This document shows, in pieces, positions 1 to 12,199 of a DNA stretch of 64,000 nt. A program made the translations under genes and the position numbers. The DNA is from Quillaja saponaria (Eukaryota; Streptophyta; Magnoliopsida; Fabales; Quillajaceae), in NCBI GenBank assembly GCA_029379385.1, contig CM055609.1, forward strand, positions 3,844,001 to 3,908,000. The letters are read 5' to 3'. Within the stretch, counting starts at the first letter, position 1, and every line of letters starts with the position of its first letter. Below the pieces are notes generated by a model. The model was given only the letters and a program-made list of their open reading frames with translations. It was not told the DNA's origin and searched no databases.

Positions 1-470
1 CTATTAGGTTGTTAAACATTCTTGAAAATCCTGGAAGATTCAAGAATGTGTAGAATGCTCTAAAATAATGTACATAATTCTTGGAGGTCTAGATATTTCT
101 AGGAATTATATAAATATCTAGATATTTTGTAGAAGAGTTCTAGATGGCTAATGTGAGTCATTAGATATAATTGATCTCCACTATTGGTTGAGGAGGTGGA
201 GTAGTATAAATAGGTATAGGAAATTTTTTTGGAAGCCATCCAAGCATTGTAAGCAATCTATGCAATCGAGCAATCCAAGCATTATAAAATGTAAGAGCCT
301 TTAAGTATTCAATAAATAGTTTCTTTCTCGAAAGTTTATTGTGTGCTCTCTTTCTCGCTTGTCTTTCTATCGAGTTTGAGTAAAGCTTAGGCTGGCGAGT
401 GTCTAAGTACTGCAAAGGAGTGTTGGATTTTTCCAAGACCGTGACATATAACACCGGAGGGGGTTGATAC
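1..470 (+). mobile_element. Probable LTR-retrotransposon LTR remnant (or solo LTR)
   Basis: The stretch has the layout of the right part of a plant LTR. There is a TATA-like box (tataaatagg, about 205-214), then about 100 bases downstream an AATAAA-type signal (near 311), then a T/C-rich U5-like segment with ctttctcg repeats. No tRNA primer-binding site, polypurine tract or matching second LTR is visible, and the left edge is cut by the window start. It could instead be the promoter and leader of an unrelated transcript. I see no intact protein gene here. Confidence 0.35.
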
Positions 471-850
471 ACATACTAGTCCATCACAAATACCCCGAAT
501 CACATAGTTTTGGTCTTTCCATCTTGGATTCTCTTCAAGACTGTGGTGGACTTGGACAACAATCGGAGGTGAACATTATAACTCAAGCATGCTTAGAACC
601 GTGGGTGGTTCAACATCACTGTGGCTTCCACAGACGAGGACCTTGGGGTGGCATTACGCCACATTTCCAAATGACGTTTAATGAAATTCTCACCAGATAT
701 CAAAGAAAAGAAATTTTTGGAGACCGCTTTGAAATGGACCAAAGTTTTCACTGTAAAATGACGAAGATACTGAACAAAGTGTCATCCGGTAAGGATTTCG
801 TTGGAGAAGTCATTGGGGTTTTCATGACGTTGAATAAACTAAGAAAATAG
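464..850 (+). other. Unassigned 128-codon open frame after the LTR-like segment
   Basis: An uninterrupted frame of 128 codons with a mixed, non-repetitive composition. I recognise no family. It lies directly after the LTR-like segment and could be internal retroelement sequence or an exon of an unknown gene. No good splice context, signal peptide or membrane segment is visible. It is recorded because it is the longest open stretch in the first 2.6 kb, but it may be chance. Confidence 0.2.
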
Positions 851-859
851 GCTATGACA

Positions 860-2340
860 AAATCTTCTAATTTCTTTCTATATTAAACGCGTAGTATTGG
901 GTATTTTTGACTTTTCATTTATTGTGTGTAATAAATAAGTCTAAACTTGTAATAATATAAGAAGTAGATGTAATGGGGATTTTTTTGACAAAAAGGTCAA
1001 AGTTTCAAATTTTTTGGACTATATGGTAAGATTTTTATTTTAATAGCTAAAAAAGGATAATTGTTCTAAGTTCAACTCAGTACTCCATATCACCATACGT
1101 GCCTATTAGCACACACTCACGAGCCCACAACTAACTAAAGTTTGACTAGCAACAGGAAGCACTGAATCCGGATATTGAAAATTCAGTTTCAGTGTAGCTC
1201 TTATCCCCTCACAAGCCCCATTGGGAGAGGCCGACTAGCGCCGAAACCGGATTTTGAAAATCTGGTTTCAGCCTTGTCCTCTTCCCTGCTCCTTCACCCG
1301 TCTTCACGCCCCTGCCCCTACAACCCTCCCCCTCTTTTTTCCTTTTCCTCTTCATCTACTTACAATTTAGCATAAATTATTTGTGCATGTAAAAAGAAAA
1401 CCAAGTTATAAATGTGTATTATATTGATATAATATCAGAAACCAAGTTATCAATGTGTATTATATTGATATAATATCGAGTTTAAGCCCAAAATATTTCA
1501 AGTCACTCGTAAGGAATTAACTGCTAATGTCTTAATTATCATATTATTTTCTTTCTCTAGTACTAATCGTTTTTCAACCTTTGTCGTCAGAGAGCTAACT
1601 AGCAGAAACGTCAGCTCCAGATTAGACTTCGTAGAATCGTAGAAGAGTAAGATCCAATTACGAGTGCTTTCCCCTTGGACTCTTTCATGGCTCAACCAAA
1701 CATGCCCTTTACAATTCTTTTAGGAAATGCCATTTCCACGCATATTCAGTTGTTTAAGCATACTTTAGTCTCGTGAAATTATATTTCTTTCTTTTGTCTT
1801 GTCCGATGAATTTTCGTATAAATTTCACCCTATTGTGAAAGAAAACTCTTTATATTTTATTTTAAATAGTGAGTGTGATTATGGCAAAATTAAATATATC
1901 AAATCAATTTGTAGTTCCAAGTTTTGAAACCCATTTTCCAATAATGTGACCTTAACATGGAGACTACTAGGCAAAGAAAAATTGATATTACTTTTAGTCA
2001 TTCTTCTATTTTTTTTTAGCAATTTTTCTGTTGTATAACTATTCTCTATTGATTCACATGAGATAAATAAATTCCTTGAAAACTTTATTGACAAGTGAGT
2101 GCAAGAAAACTTTATTTGTTTTTCTATTTTGTTTTGGTACATCGGAATATTTTGAAAACTTTGCATATTGGCTATAGCAAGGGGCAAGTGCTACTACCAA
2201 CCTTTTATTTTCCATCTCTCTTGTCTTTCTGGTGATTCTAACATTCATAACCAACTTTTTGTATATCCCAGAATATAGTTATCTTCTCTGGCCCTGATTC
2301 AAATCTGTTATGTTTTTTCTTTTGTATTCACCCTCAAAAC
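860..2340. other. Spacer without a recognisable gene
   Basis: AT-rich non-coding DNA. A motif resembling ccggatnttgaaaatnnngtttcag occurs twice (about 1168-1192 and 1244-1270), and there is a 41-bp tandem repeat at 1399-1478. The short frames here on both strands have no recognisable protein features. The 3' flank of the QWRF gene begins at its right end. Confidence 0.6.
1399..1478. repeat. Two-copy 41-bp tandem repeat
   Basis: The segment beginning ccaagtt and ending tgatataatatc occurs at about 1401 and again at about 1442, a period of 41 bases with one or two mismatches. It lies in spacer DNA and looks like a simple local duplication. Confidence 0.75.
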
Positions 2341-2344
2341 TTTG

Positions 2345-2604
2345 ATTGTCCCATTACAATTCAAAAATCTCGGGGAGATAGCTTTGAGTTCTGGTAACCC
2401 TGCAGAACCATGCAGTGAAAAAACTGCAATGCAGTTGGATTTGACCCTGTAAGCCTCATTCTTCCAACTGCAATTGTCCCATTACAATTCAAAAATCTCG
2501 GGGAGTTAGCTTTGAGTTCTGGTAACCCTGCAGAACCATGCAGTGAAAAAACTGTAATGCAGTTGGATTAGCTGACCCTGTAAGCCTCATTCTTCCAACT
2601 GCAT
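2345..2604. repeat. 128-bp tandem repeat derived in part from the QWRF last exon
   Basis: Two near-identical units start at 2345 and 2473 (attgtcccattacaattc) and run to about 2472 and 2604. The last 45 bases or so of each unit (agttggat...ctgaccctgtaagcctcattcttccaactg) resemble 2646-2690, which is coding sequence of the QWRF terminal exon. The coding end has therefore been copied twice into the 3' flank or 3' UTR. The copies carry small differences (a tagc indel, two substitutions), so the event is not brand new. Confidence 0.8.
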
Positions 2605-2625
2605 TGTTGCTCATTATTTCTTAGA

Positions 2626-5600
2626 TCAATCCTTACGACAACTGCGATATAGTTGGATAAGCTGACCCCTTAAGCTGCATTCTTCCACCTGTGATCTGTA
2701 TGTCTTGGACAATAAATCTCCACATTCTGCAACAATAACTCTTTCACCACTAACAACTCTCGCTAATTCTGAAATACAATTGTCTGTTTCTTCCCCCTGA
2801 ATTTAACAAACTTTTATTAGTGGAATGCCTAAAATTAACATATATCTGAAAAGTTGAACTTGCAAATACTCTATGCTTAAAGCTTCCACAGAAAAAGTTT
2901 GCACAAGAGAACTGGGAGTTTGCAACATGGAATAGGTTCCTAATAAGGGCATTTGCAATGGTATAAAGGAAATGGCTCTCCTTTATCTTACCTTCAGTAC
3001 AAATCTTTGAACATGGAGGGCAATTGTTTGCATAACCTTCATTGCTGAGTTCAGTGCCTCTTCCATCTCTCTTATATCAACCTGCAACATCTCATTAGTC
3101 AGTGCACCATATAGAAATCAAGACAAAAGTAACAAGGAAAATATTAATTTTAATGCACAGGTTATTAACTGAGAAAGAAGAGAAAAGAAAAATCACACCT
3201 TAATATTCCCACTGACTGGGAGTTGCAATGAGGCATTCAGCAGAGCCCCAATTACTTCAGTTAAGGAAACAGAATAATCCCCTTCCAAAGCAGACCATTG
3301 ATCCAGGTAAGGAATCTAAAATAAGATCCAACAAGGTGCAAGTTATTGACAGAATTATAATATGATATGGATCTTGAAGATGGGGAGAAAAGATTGTGTC
3401 ATCTAATTTTTTAAATGGATACAGTGATAAACCACATTTAGCAACAAACAGTGTCTGGAGGAGGAAATGACGGACAAAGTGTGATTCTTGATCTATTATT
3501 GGTTGAATAGAGCATGAAAATGCAACTCTTAAGATTTATTATGGAAGATAGATAAATGTTACTCCAGTTTTGAGTTTGACTTGTGTAATTACACCAGGGC
3601 AATGAATGTTGGCATAGAAAGATTTGCCAACTCAATGAACATGTCAGTTAAGCACAGGTAGGATCACATATTTTCTGCACAACTTAATCAATAAGCCAAT
3701 CCTTACTTGAGCTTCAAGAATTGTTGATAGAGACTTTGCTCTTTGTAAAATGCCCAGTTCTATGCGTTTCCTCTTGACAGAATTGTACAGTTCTGATATC
3801 TTCACCCCAAGAGAATATAGTGCTCTCTACAAGGACAAACACAAGAGCAGAAGGGTGATTAAAGTGCATGACATAGAGAGAGAAGAGTAATGCACTTTTT
3901 AAGTGCTTTCTAAAATAACAGTAATCTTGATTCATCTAATTGAAAACTCATGGGGGAAAGTAAAGCTAATGTCGCATATGCATGTAAATATGAGTTTTTG
4001 CGTTACATCGAATATACAACACACTAATAACTTACTCAAATAATCCAGGAAACTGAAGCTTAAATGGCATAAACAGAGGTGTCATCACACCCAATACTAT
4101 GCATTTCCATTGAACTAATCTGAATTGGGGGTGGGGGAGATATAAAAGTTCTGTTGGTTACAGATGATCTTCAATGTATTTTTTACATGCCGATCTTTCT
4201 TTTTGCTATAGTTTTCAATGAGTTCAATTGGAAAGACAAATAGTAGTGCTTTTGCAAACTACATCCTATAATTTAGTGATGGTATTGCCCTTTTGATTTG
4301 TTTAACTGAGACATACACCTGTGTTGCTCATGGCCAAATTAACTCTGACCAGATTTTCTGGTGTCACATTTCCTGCTAGCTGTATCTTCTAAGTTCTTAC
4401 CAATCAAAAAGTTCCAATCATATTTAGACTTGCTTTACCACCAATAGATCATAACACCGTTACCCTGGTTCAAACGTGATATCTAACCGACATAATGGAT
4501 TACAGTATCTATTGCTACCCAAACATGACAATAGGATATGTTAGAGGGAATATCCAGATTCAATGCTAGTAACTACTGAGGCTCTGAAATGTCAGTCAGT
4601 GTTGGAAAGTTCTGTTGCAACCAAAAGGCTTGGATAAATGAAAGGTGCCTAGATGTTCGCCAAACTGGACTTGGGATGAAAACTGGATTCCTTTGTTCTA
4701 TAATACTAATGTAATGTTTCTGACTTATTTTTTCTAATTTTCACCAAATTTGTTATTAAGCAAAAGGGTTTAAGATGCTGACTAACCTCACTTTCTTTTT
4801 GCTTAGTTTGCATTGAGGACTCTGCTCTGGCATTGGCATATCTCCACTGCAGATAACGATTATGAAGCAATCTCAGAGAATGTACATCTTCCTGGTGACT
4901 GGAACCTTTCTTTCCCTTCCTTGAATCTATCCCCATCTTTGCACATGGCGGAACTGGAGGCAAACTAAGGCCCCCCATTTTGATAGAATTTGTACATGGC
5001 TTGGAGTGACCAGATACTGGTCTTTCAATTCCTTTGATTGAATTAAACAGTGATTGTTCATCACTTGATGATGAAAAATTAAGAGAACGGGAGCAAGGAG
5101 AAGCAGGGAATTTCAAGCAATCACCACTGCTATTCACATTACCCCTTTTGCCAATTTTGTCAGCTAACACTCTACTGGACACTGTTGGCACCATATCTCC
5201 CTCTGACATAGAAGAACGTAATTCAGGAAGTGACCGTGTGCTGCAGCTTATCACCGAATTGCGATTTTCATCATCACAACCCATCGAAGAATGATCAATT
5301 GAAACAGAAATGGCTTCTTTTTGAGGTGATCCCACATTGACCTTAAGCTGGTTTAAGCTGGAAGGGAGTGACATTCCACTCGATTGCAACAATTTTGTAG
5401 CAGCTGTGGCATTGTGACTGGCAAAGCATTGCTGGGATAGTCTAAATCTTGAAGGTATATTCACTGTGGGAGTGTCAGGCCTCGAGGGCGTGATAAAAGC
5501 ACTATTGCCAATTCTCCCAGAGAAGGATTTTGACGGGTGTGGCTGCTGCTCAGCCCTGCCTCCTCCTCCTCCTCCTCCATTGTTCTCTTTGAGAAGCTTC

Positions 5601-5893
5601 ACAGCACGGTGTTTCCTCGTGCTTACCGTGGCTTTGCATTGAGATGCCATCGGTAATGGGGATTCCGAATTGTTAATGGGTCTGTTCTCATCAGCACAGC
5701 ATAAAGGATCGGGCTCTGATTGGTGTGGTCGGGATCTCCTTTGGACAGAGGAAACAGCCGGAGACATGAATCTAGAGCTGACCTCCCTGACCCTCGGCCG
5801 GCGATGATGAGAAGGAGTCGGAGGTGGAGGAGGGGGCGGAGGAGCAGGAGAAGTAGAAACCACAGCCTCCATCGTAGAATGAGTTCTCTGCAA
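2626..5893 (-). CDS. QWRF motif-containing protein (AUGMIN subunit 8 / EDE1-like family)
   Basis: Microtubule-associated protein of the plant QWRF (DUF566) family, whose members include AUG8/EDE1, the microtubule-binding subunit of the augmin complex that recruits gamma-tubulin to spindle and phragmoplast microtubules. Five phase-0 exons: 4787-5893, 3707-3826, 3199-3315, 2992-3081 and 2626-2796, all with GT-AG borders, giving about 534 residues. Exon 1 codes a long basic, Ser/Pro-rich disordered region with a polyproline run near residues 18-25. The signature sits at residues 341-352 ([12 protein letters not shown]), where Tyr replaces the usual Phe. Exons 2-5 code the helical conserved C-terminal domain, ending in a block containing [12 protein letters not shown] and [13 protein letters not shown]. 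An alternative start lies 7 codons downstream (MEAVV, at 5872). The exact paralog (QWRF1-9) is not resolved. Sequence downstream of the stop repeats part of the last exon. Confidence 0.93.
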
Positions 5894-7056
5894 CTGTATC
5901 AGATAAACCCACCCTTGTAGGAGCTTGGCTGTACTATGCGATCAAGTTGAAGAAGAAAAGAAATAGAGCAGTGTTTGTCAAAAATGTAAAGAAAGAGGAA
6001 CAAAAACTAGCCGTTGGTTGTGAGGATTACGTCGTTCGTAACGGTTCTATTTCAAATAAATAAATGAGATTTTTTACCATAGCAGTGGCCAGTGACCACA
6101 CTAATCTGATCTAAGCTTCCACGTTTTACTACTTGTTCATTTTTTTACTAACCATTTGATTATCTAGTCAGGTTTCTCATGCTATTCTAAAATATTTGTT
6201 AAGATATAATAAATGTAGATATTAAAATTTAAAATATTCTATAAATAACAATTCATTAATTTTCTACTAAAAATATTATAAATTATTATAAATATTTAAA
6301 AAATTTATATATATCAATCACTATAAAAAGACACCTGTTAAAAAACCCAAGTAACAAAAAAATAAAAATAAAAAGATAAAAAGTTCATATTGAGAGAGGA
6401 ACATCCCAAAATTTACAATCGGTCTAAAATTATTGCTAACATCCACCCAGCTTCTGTTTAAAAACTTCATTGAATTCTGTTCAGAATATCTCATTCTTTT
6501 TCCTTGTTAATATTGCACTAATCTAAAAAATATACTTCCAATAAAGTTACACGAATGCAGATCTCCATAATCAAACAAAATACTTATATATATGTGTATA
6601 GTTCTCTAGAAAGCAAAACAAATGAGGGATCTTCAGTCATTTTATTTTTTACCTCATCAAAACATAGACGAGGAATCACAGTTTAACAGTTAGTGTACAC
6701 AACTGAGTAATCAAGATTATAAGAGAATTGAATACCTCATTTCTAAATATACTACATTTGTTCTGATCCAGTTTTTATGCCTCCAATATCGGGCAGAAAG
6801 AATACAATAAGTTGAACACAGTTAACTAATGACATTGCTAATGCTGCAGAAAGTCTGCTTTTTTTCTTTTCCCCTCTTTCTGGTCATACTGTATACCTAG
6901 CATGGGATTAACTAATGCACAATTTGAAAAGCAGGAACGTCGATTGTTGCATCTTTGCCACTTCCTCTAAGCTATCTCTGGGGGTGCAGTAATTCATATT
7001 ATGTACAAAGTTGACTCTCATAGCGTTACACGTGTTCTCAGCAAACTATCAATATA
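5894..7056. other. Spacer: 5' flank of the QWRF gene and 3' flank of the NHX gene
   Basis: AT-rich intergenic DNA of about 1.1 kb between two genes on the same strand. The part next to 5894 should hold the QWRF 5' UTR and promoter; 6180-6340 is almost pure A/T. I see no coding exon or RNA gene. Confidence 0.6.
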
Positions 7057-10000
7057 CTAATGGTCAAGGTAACCCCCTCTTCTAGAACTGGAACTAGGCA
7101 ATAGCTCCTCTGTCATTCACCAAAAACATCATTTGTGTAAGTAAACTGTGACAATAAACTTGGAATTAACTAAGTTTGTAGGCAAAAAGTTAAAAAGATG
7201 AAGCCCTATTTAAAGATATTTTTATATTTAAAAGAAGATGATGATCCTAATTAAATATTCATGGAAAAAAAATAAAAAACAGCAGTAGAAGACCAATTAT
7301 TTGCCTTGACAATAAGCTATTGGTTTAAAGTGTCTTGATCTGCTATAGTCACCGACACATTTAAACAAGGTCCATAGAGGACAAAAGGGACATCCTCGCC
7401 CCTTCTGCACCTTCTTATTAATTATAAACAAGTACAGTGCATTCCCAAGAACTTTTAACATAAAAAATAAAAAACTAGGAATCTAAATTTAGAAATATTA
7501 AAGAAGCCTAATTACAGCAAATACAGATTGGGATAAGGTACCAAAAAGTACACCTCTACCTAAATGAAATATTTTAACCAACATAGCTAGTCCAGTTATT
7601 TGAGAGATTACCAGAGGGGCATTAAAGCTCGGTCCATAGCTATACTAAATAAAATATTATACAGGCAGTTTACTGTGAGCTGTATACCATAGAGCATGTA
7701 TCTAATGCAAGTGTGGTGTTTTTATTTACCCAAATCTACCTACTTCCATAATTTCTTAGTCATAGACTTCTGAGATATGTTTTTTAACTCAAAATTATGA
7801 CCAATGTCATCTTACCATTATCTTCATCTCCATTTTGAATTGTAAAGAATGGGGTGAGGTAATTTCTATCTAGAGCTGTAAAAGATGCAGCGCTGCAAGA
7901 GAGAAGAAAATTCAAAGTAATTAAATAATCAGCAAGGTAAGACTTGATATAATCACCACAAATGATGAAATTATAATTTCACAATCATACCTCTTATGCA
8001 ATTCCTTTAGTTTCATCTTGATTTTGCCCCCAGATGACGATTCCTCGTCATAGGAAGGAGCAATATAGCCATTGTTCTCCTCAAAAGTCTGTTCAGGAAA
8101 AAATAGTTAAAAAATAAAAGTAATATCAAATCAACTCAACTTAACTAAACTAAGAATTAAATCCAAACTAGTTGGGGTTGGATACAAGAATCATTTTCTT
8201 TCATTCGCCTCGATCCAAGGCGTCATTTTTGGTGACGCCTAGGGCAATCATATCATTCTTAAGAACACATAAAAGTAGATGAATTAAATTTACAGTTAAT
8301 CCATCATCAGGACAGTTAGCCCTATTCCGGTGCATGTCATTTTGTTCTGGAAGTTAACAAACGTATGTAAATAAAAAAAAGATCCATTGAAGAGGAACTA
8401 ACACTTGTCCACTGGATTGTCTATCCTTGACTTAGCCCAAACCCAGCCCATGACTAACTAATCATGCTTCTTTTATTCTTTAAAAAGAAAAATGATGTCA
8501 TTTTGAATGCTTGTGAGAAGCATATTACCCCTAGCCATATATATAGGATGGCTACAAGGCTATAACTAAACAAATTAATAAATCAGTACACTGGTCTAAG
8601 TCTCCTTAACTATTGCCACCCTCAAGCAACCCTGTAGGCTGAGAACATAGCTGTCCATATCAAATGTCTAACCCATTATTTTTTTCTTTTCTTTTTACAT
8701 ATGATTAACCTCAAACATTCCATCATTTCAGGTCAATACATTAATTTACAGAAAAATAAGGCAGTGGCTGTGACATGTCATCACAGGTCTAATAGCATGC
8801 TTCATGGTTCTAATCCTTCTGTGCACCAATTATAGTTTTCAAATTTAAGGGTAGTAAAAGGGACATGGTATTCCCAGTAAAGTTAATTTTGCTTCATTGA
8901 CAAAGAAGTTTGTTTGGCAATTGGCATTTCAGTAAGGTAGAGACCAGGATCCTTGTATTTTTCCCTGAATACATGCCCTAACATTTGGCGGATGCAATGT
9001 TTAGTGACATGCTTTTGGTGTTCAAGAAAGCACAAAAGCCTCATATTGCATGAGACAAAAGGTTGCAATTTGGTTTAAATATCCATGTTTGTATCAATTA
9101 ATTTAGCTTCCCAACTTAAGAAATATAACAGATAAAATTCTTTTACACAATATACTGTACTAATAAAAGCTTGCAGTAGAAAATATCCAATATTGCAGTA
9201 ATAAAAAAGAAAAAGAAATCACAAGTTTACCTTGAGTATCAAGTGCTCGTAAACTTACTTTAGACATTACTTCATTCGTACAAGCACTACAACATTGTTA
9301 AATCTTATTTGCATGATAACTTTTCTAAAAAACAAAGTTTCTTCTTTTTTTTCCTTTTCTTTGAAATAGTAGATAGACATAAGAGCAAGCTTCTGGGGAA
9401 AACAAGTGAAGCTCATATGACATATTGCCATTCATCTTTCATAATTTATTGGTAGGACAGAGTTGCAAATTTGCAGTGAAAAATATATAATTAGCTAGAA
9501 AAAATTTCTCGATCAGTATACATGACTAAACTAAATCATCAGTGGTGGAACTTACTTGATCTACAGAACTATCATGGTCGTGGCTATCACCTACAACTTG
9601 TAAGGCTTCCAGCATAGTGCCCGTTGAACCTCCAATCAATAAGACCTGAAACATAGTAAGTTACAAGAACACGAATATTGTATGCACTTCTATGAATGCA
9701 ACCAGTAAAATAATCATAAATCTAGTTTACGTGAAACAGACTCTAAAAGTAAGCATTGTTAATCATATATGCAGCATGAAGTAGAAGCAAATTATTTCAT
9801 CAAGTTCAAAATTTTATAATTCTTTTCAGAAGATATGTTTACACTTGACTTGATCAAACCATTGCAAGGGCATTCATTTGACCCAGGTTTGGAATAAGAA
9901 AAGGTAAATATGTTAGCTTGCAGATAAGTGTCTACTTCATGTGCCCTTGGCTGTCAGCTCAGATGGTAAAGGAGCAGATTTGGCTTCAATTATAGCAAGA

Positions 10001-12160
10001 CATAAATGCAAGTATGTAAATTCATTTTAGTTTTATACAAGATACAAGATGCATATAGAACATAACTGGACCCTTTGCAACCTCTATTGTAATTCTTAGC
10101 CAAAGATAAATGATGCTTAATAGTAATTAATAATAAGTGCCGCCGAAAAGAGAAAAGAGACAAGAGATAAGACCTACTGTCAAAACAACTATTGCAGTGG
10201 TTGCAGTGAATATAGTCTGCCCAGTGTCCTTCTGGAAGTTCATGAACTGATTGCAGCGCAAGGGCAAAAGCCATTGCCCCTCGAAGTCCTATTTATGACC
10301 ATAATCCACAGAATATAAGATATATCATCAAAGTGGAAATCAAATAGTAAGCTATTTGCTTTGCTTACCGCTATACCAAAGTGCTTTCTGATGTTTTGGA
10401 GGTATCTGCCGATGTGAAGGTCGGACCATATTGACCAAATATGCACAAGAAAAGACATTTGTTGCCCTGCATGAGGGGATTGGCTGAATCAGTACATAAG
10501 GAATATACTAAAGTATACTTGGATTTAAGTGCACTGATAGGCAATAAACAACTAGATGAAATGAAAGTTTCATTATAATTAAAGGCTTCTTAATGCTAGC
10601 AGATGCTACACGTACCTTGCAACCATAATGAATATCTGAAGTGGTCATAGAGAAAATTAAGGAACAGCAAGATTCGATAAACATAATATGTTAGACTTCA
10701 AAGTTTTAAATTATGGTGAAAGGATACAATTGAGAAAAAAATAAATCCAACATGTGACCAGCTATGCTGTTCCATAGCAATATCAAAGCCCATATATATA
10801 AACCTGCACATCAGAAGTAAAACAGATTTTAACTTTTAAGGTGTCACTTAGATAGAAATATCAGATTACTTAGTGGGACAATACAGAAAAAAGAATGCCA
10901 CTTACACGAAGGTCTCCGCCAGTGATGATATCAAATGAAAAAATGCATGATGCAAATCTTTGAGAACTTTCTGACAAATTTGAATATGCGTAATGCTTCA
11001 TGACCTAAAAGTGCAACACCATCATCGTCACCATGCTGTTAAGCATGAGTAGGACTAACACATAAAATATCAAATATTACTTACTATTCCTGTAAACAAT
11101 ATTGACACAATACCAGGACAAGCCAAGCCCTTCAGCAAGCATGTACCTAGAAAGAAGATAGTTTTAAATTTAATGTACCATATATCTTGCGATGAACTGG
11201 AAACAATTTCCACATGAATTAATGAAGAAACAGGCTAAGGATATTGCTTACGAGAAATAAGGGAAAAGAACAAAAAGGCAGCTCTCCAAGTTCTGAAGGC
11301 TGAACAGAGTCACAAAATTCTTTTAATCAGAAATTTTCAGTAGCAACGTAAATCACCACAATGTGCATAAAGAAAATAGATATTAAATACTTACTTGTCA
11401 ATATCCAACCCTGCATACTTAAATAGGTACTGATAGTTAAGGTTTGACAATGCACCTAGATAGCCTTAAGTCTTTCAAGAGAATTATGTTACTAAAAAGT
11501 AGGAGAATGGTATGATAGAGTTAAAAGGATATCAAAGCCGATATAAATCCTACTCCAACACCTGCAGCTCCGTCAAAAGCATTGTAATTTCAGTAATCAT
11601 GTAAATTTCACAGAAAACAAAAAATCAAGCTTATAAATGCACAAAAATCAAGTTTCTTAATAGGATCCTCTCTCACAAATAGATCTGAGAGGCATGCAAT
11701 TTCCAAAAACTTTTGGACACTTTAGATTAGTATCTTGACTTGTAGAAAACAACAGAAAGAGAGAGATGAAGGCTAGAAGGCATTCCATGATAAAAGAAAC
11801 CAACTTTTAAGTGTACAATAGGTAAGCTCAAGGGTGTATGTGCACAAATCATACATCCAGGTAGGTCCATATTTTACCCAACAATAGAATATGTTACATA
11901 ATTAAGCAAGATTGTAAAAATGACCTGCAGACATTGAGCCGACAAAAGTCTCAAGAAATCTGACAATCACCATGAATAAATTTTGTCCAGACGATGCATG
12001 GCTCCTTACCAGTGACATTGTCCTGCATATTAAAACACTGCTTCAGTTAAAATTGAACTTCAGTGATACTTGGATTGGTACAATAAGCAAAAATGTAATG
12101 CAGAAGTCCACAGTACCTGTACAAGGAAATTGCCATCTAACAATTTGGAAACATCAAATG

Positions 12161-12199
<39 letters not shown>

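Noticed and set aside
1175..1375. 66-codon Ser/Pro-rich frame with a polybasic start
   Set aside because: Low-complexity C-rich spacer; no splice or coding signals.
9946..9985. tRNA/SINE-like words (gtcagctcagatggtaaagg) in an NHX intron
   Set aside because: Only an A-box-like phrase is present; no B box, no cloverleaf and no A-rich tail could be found.
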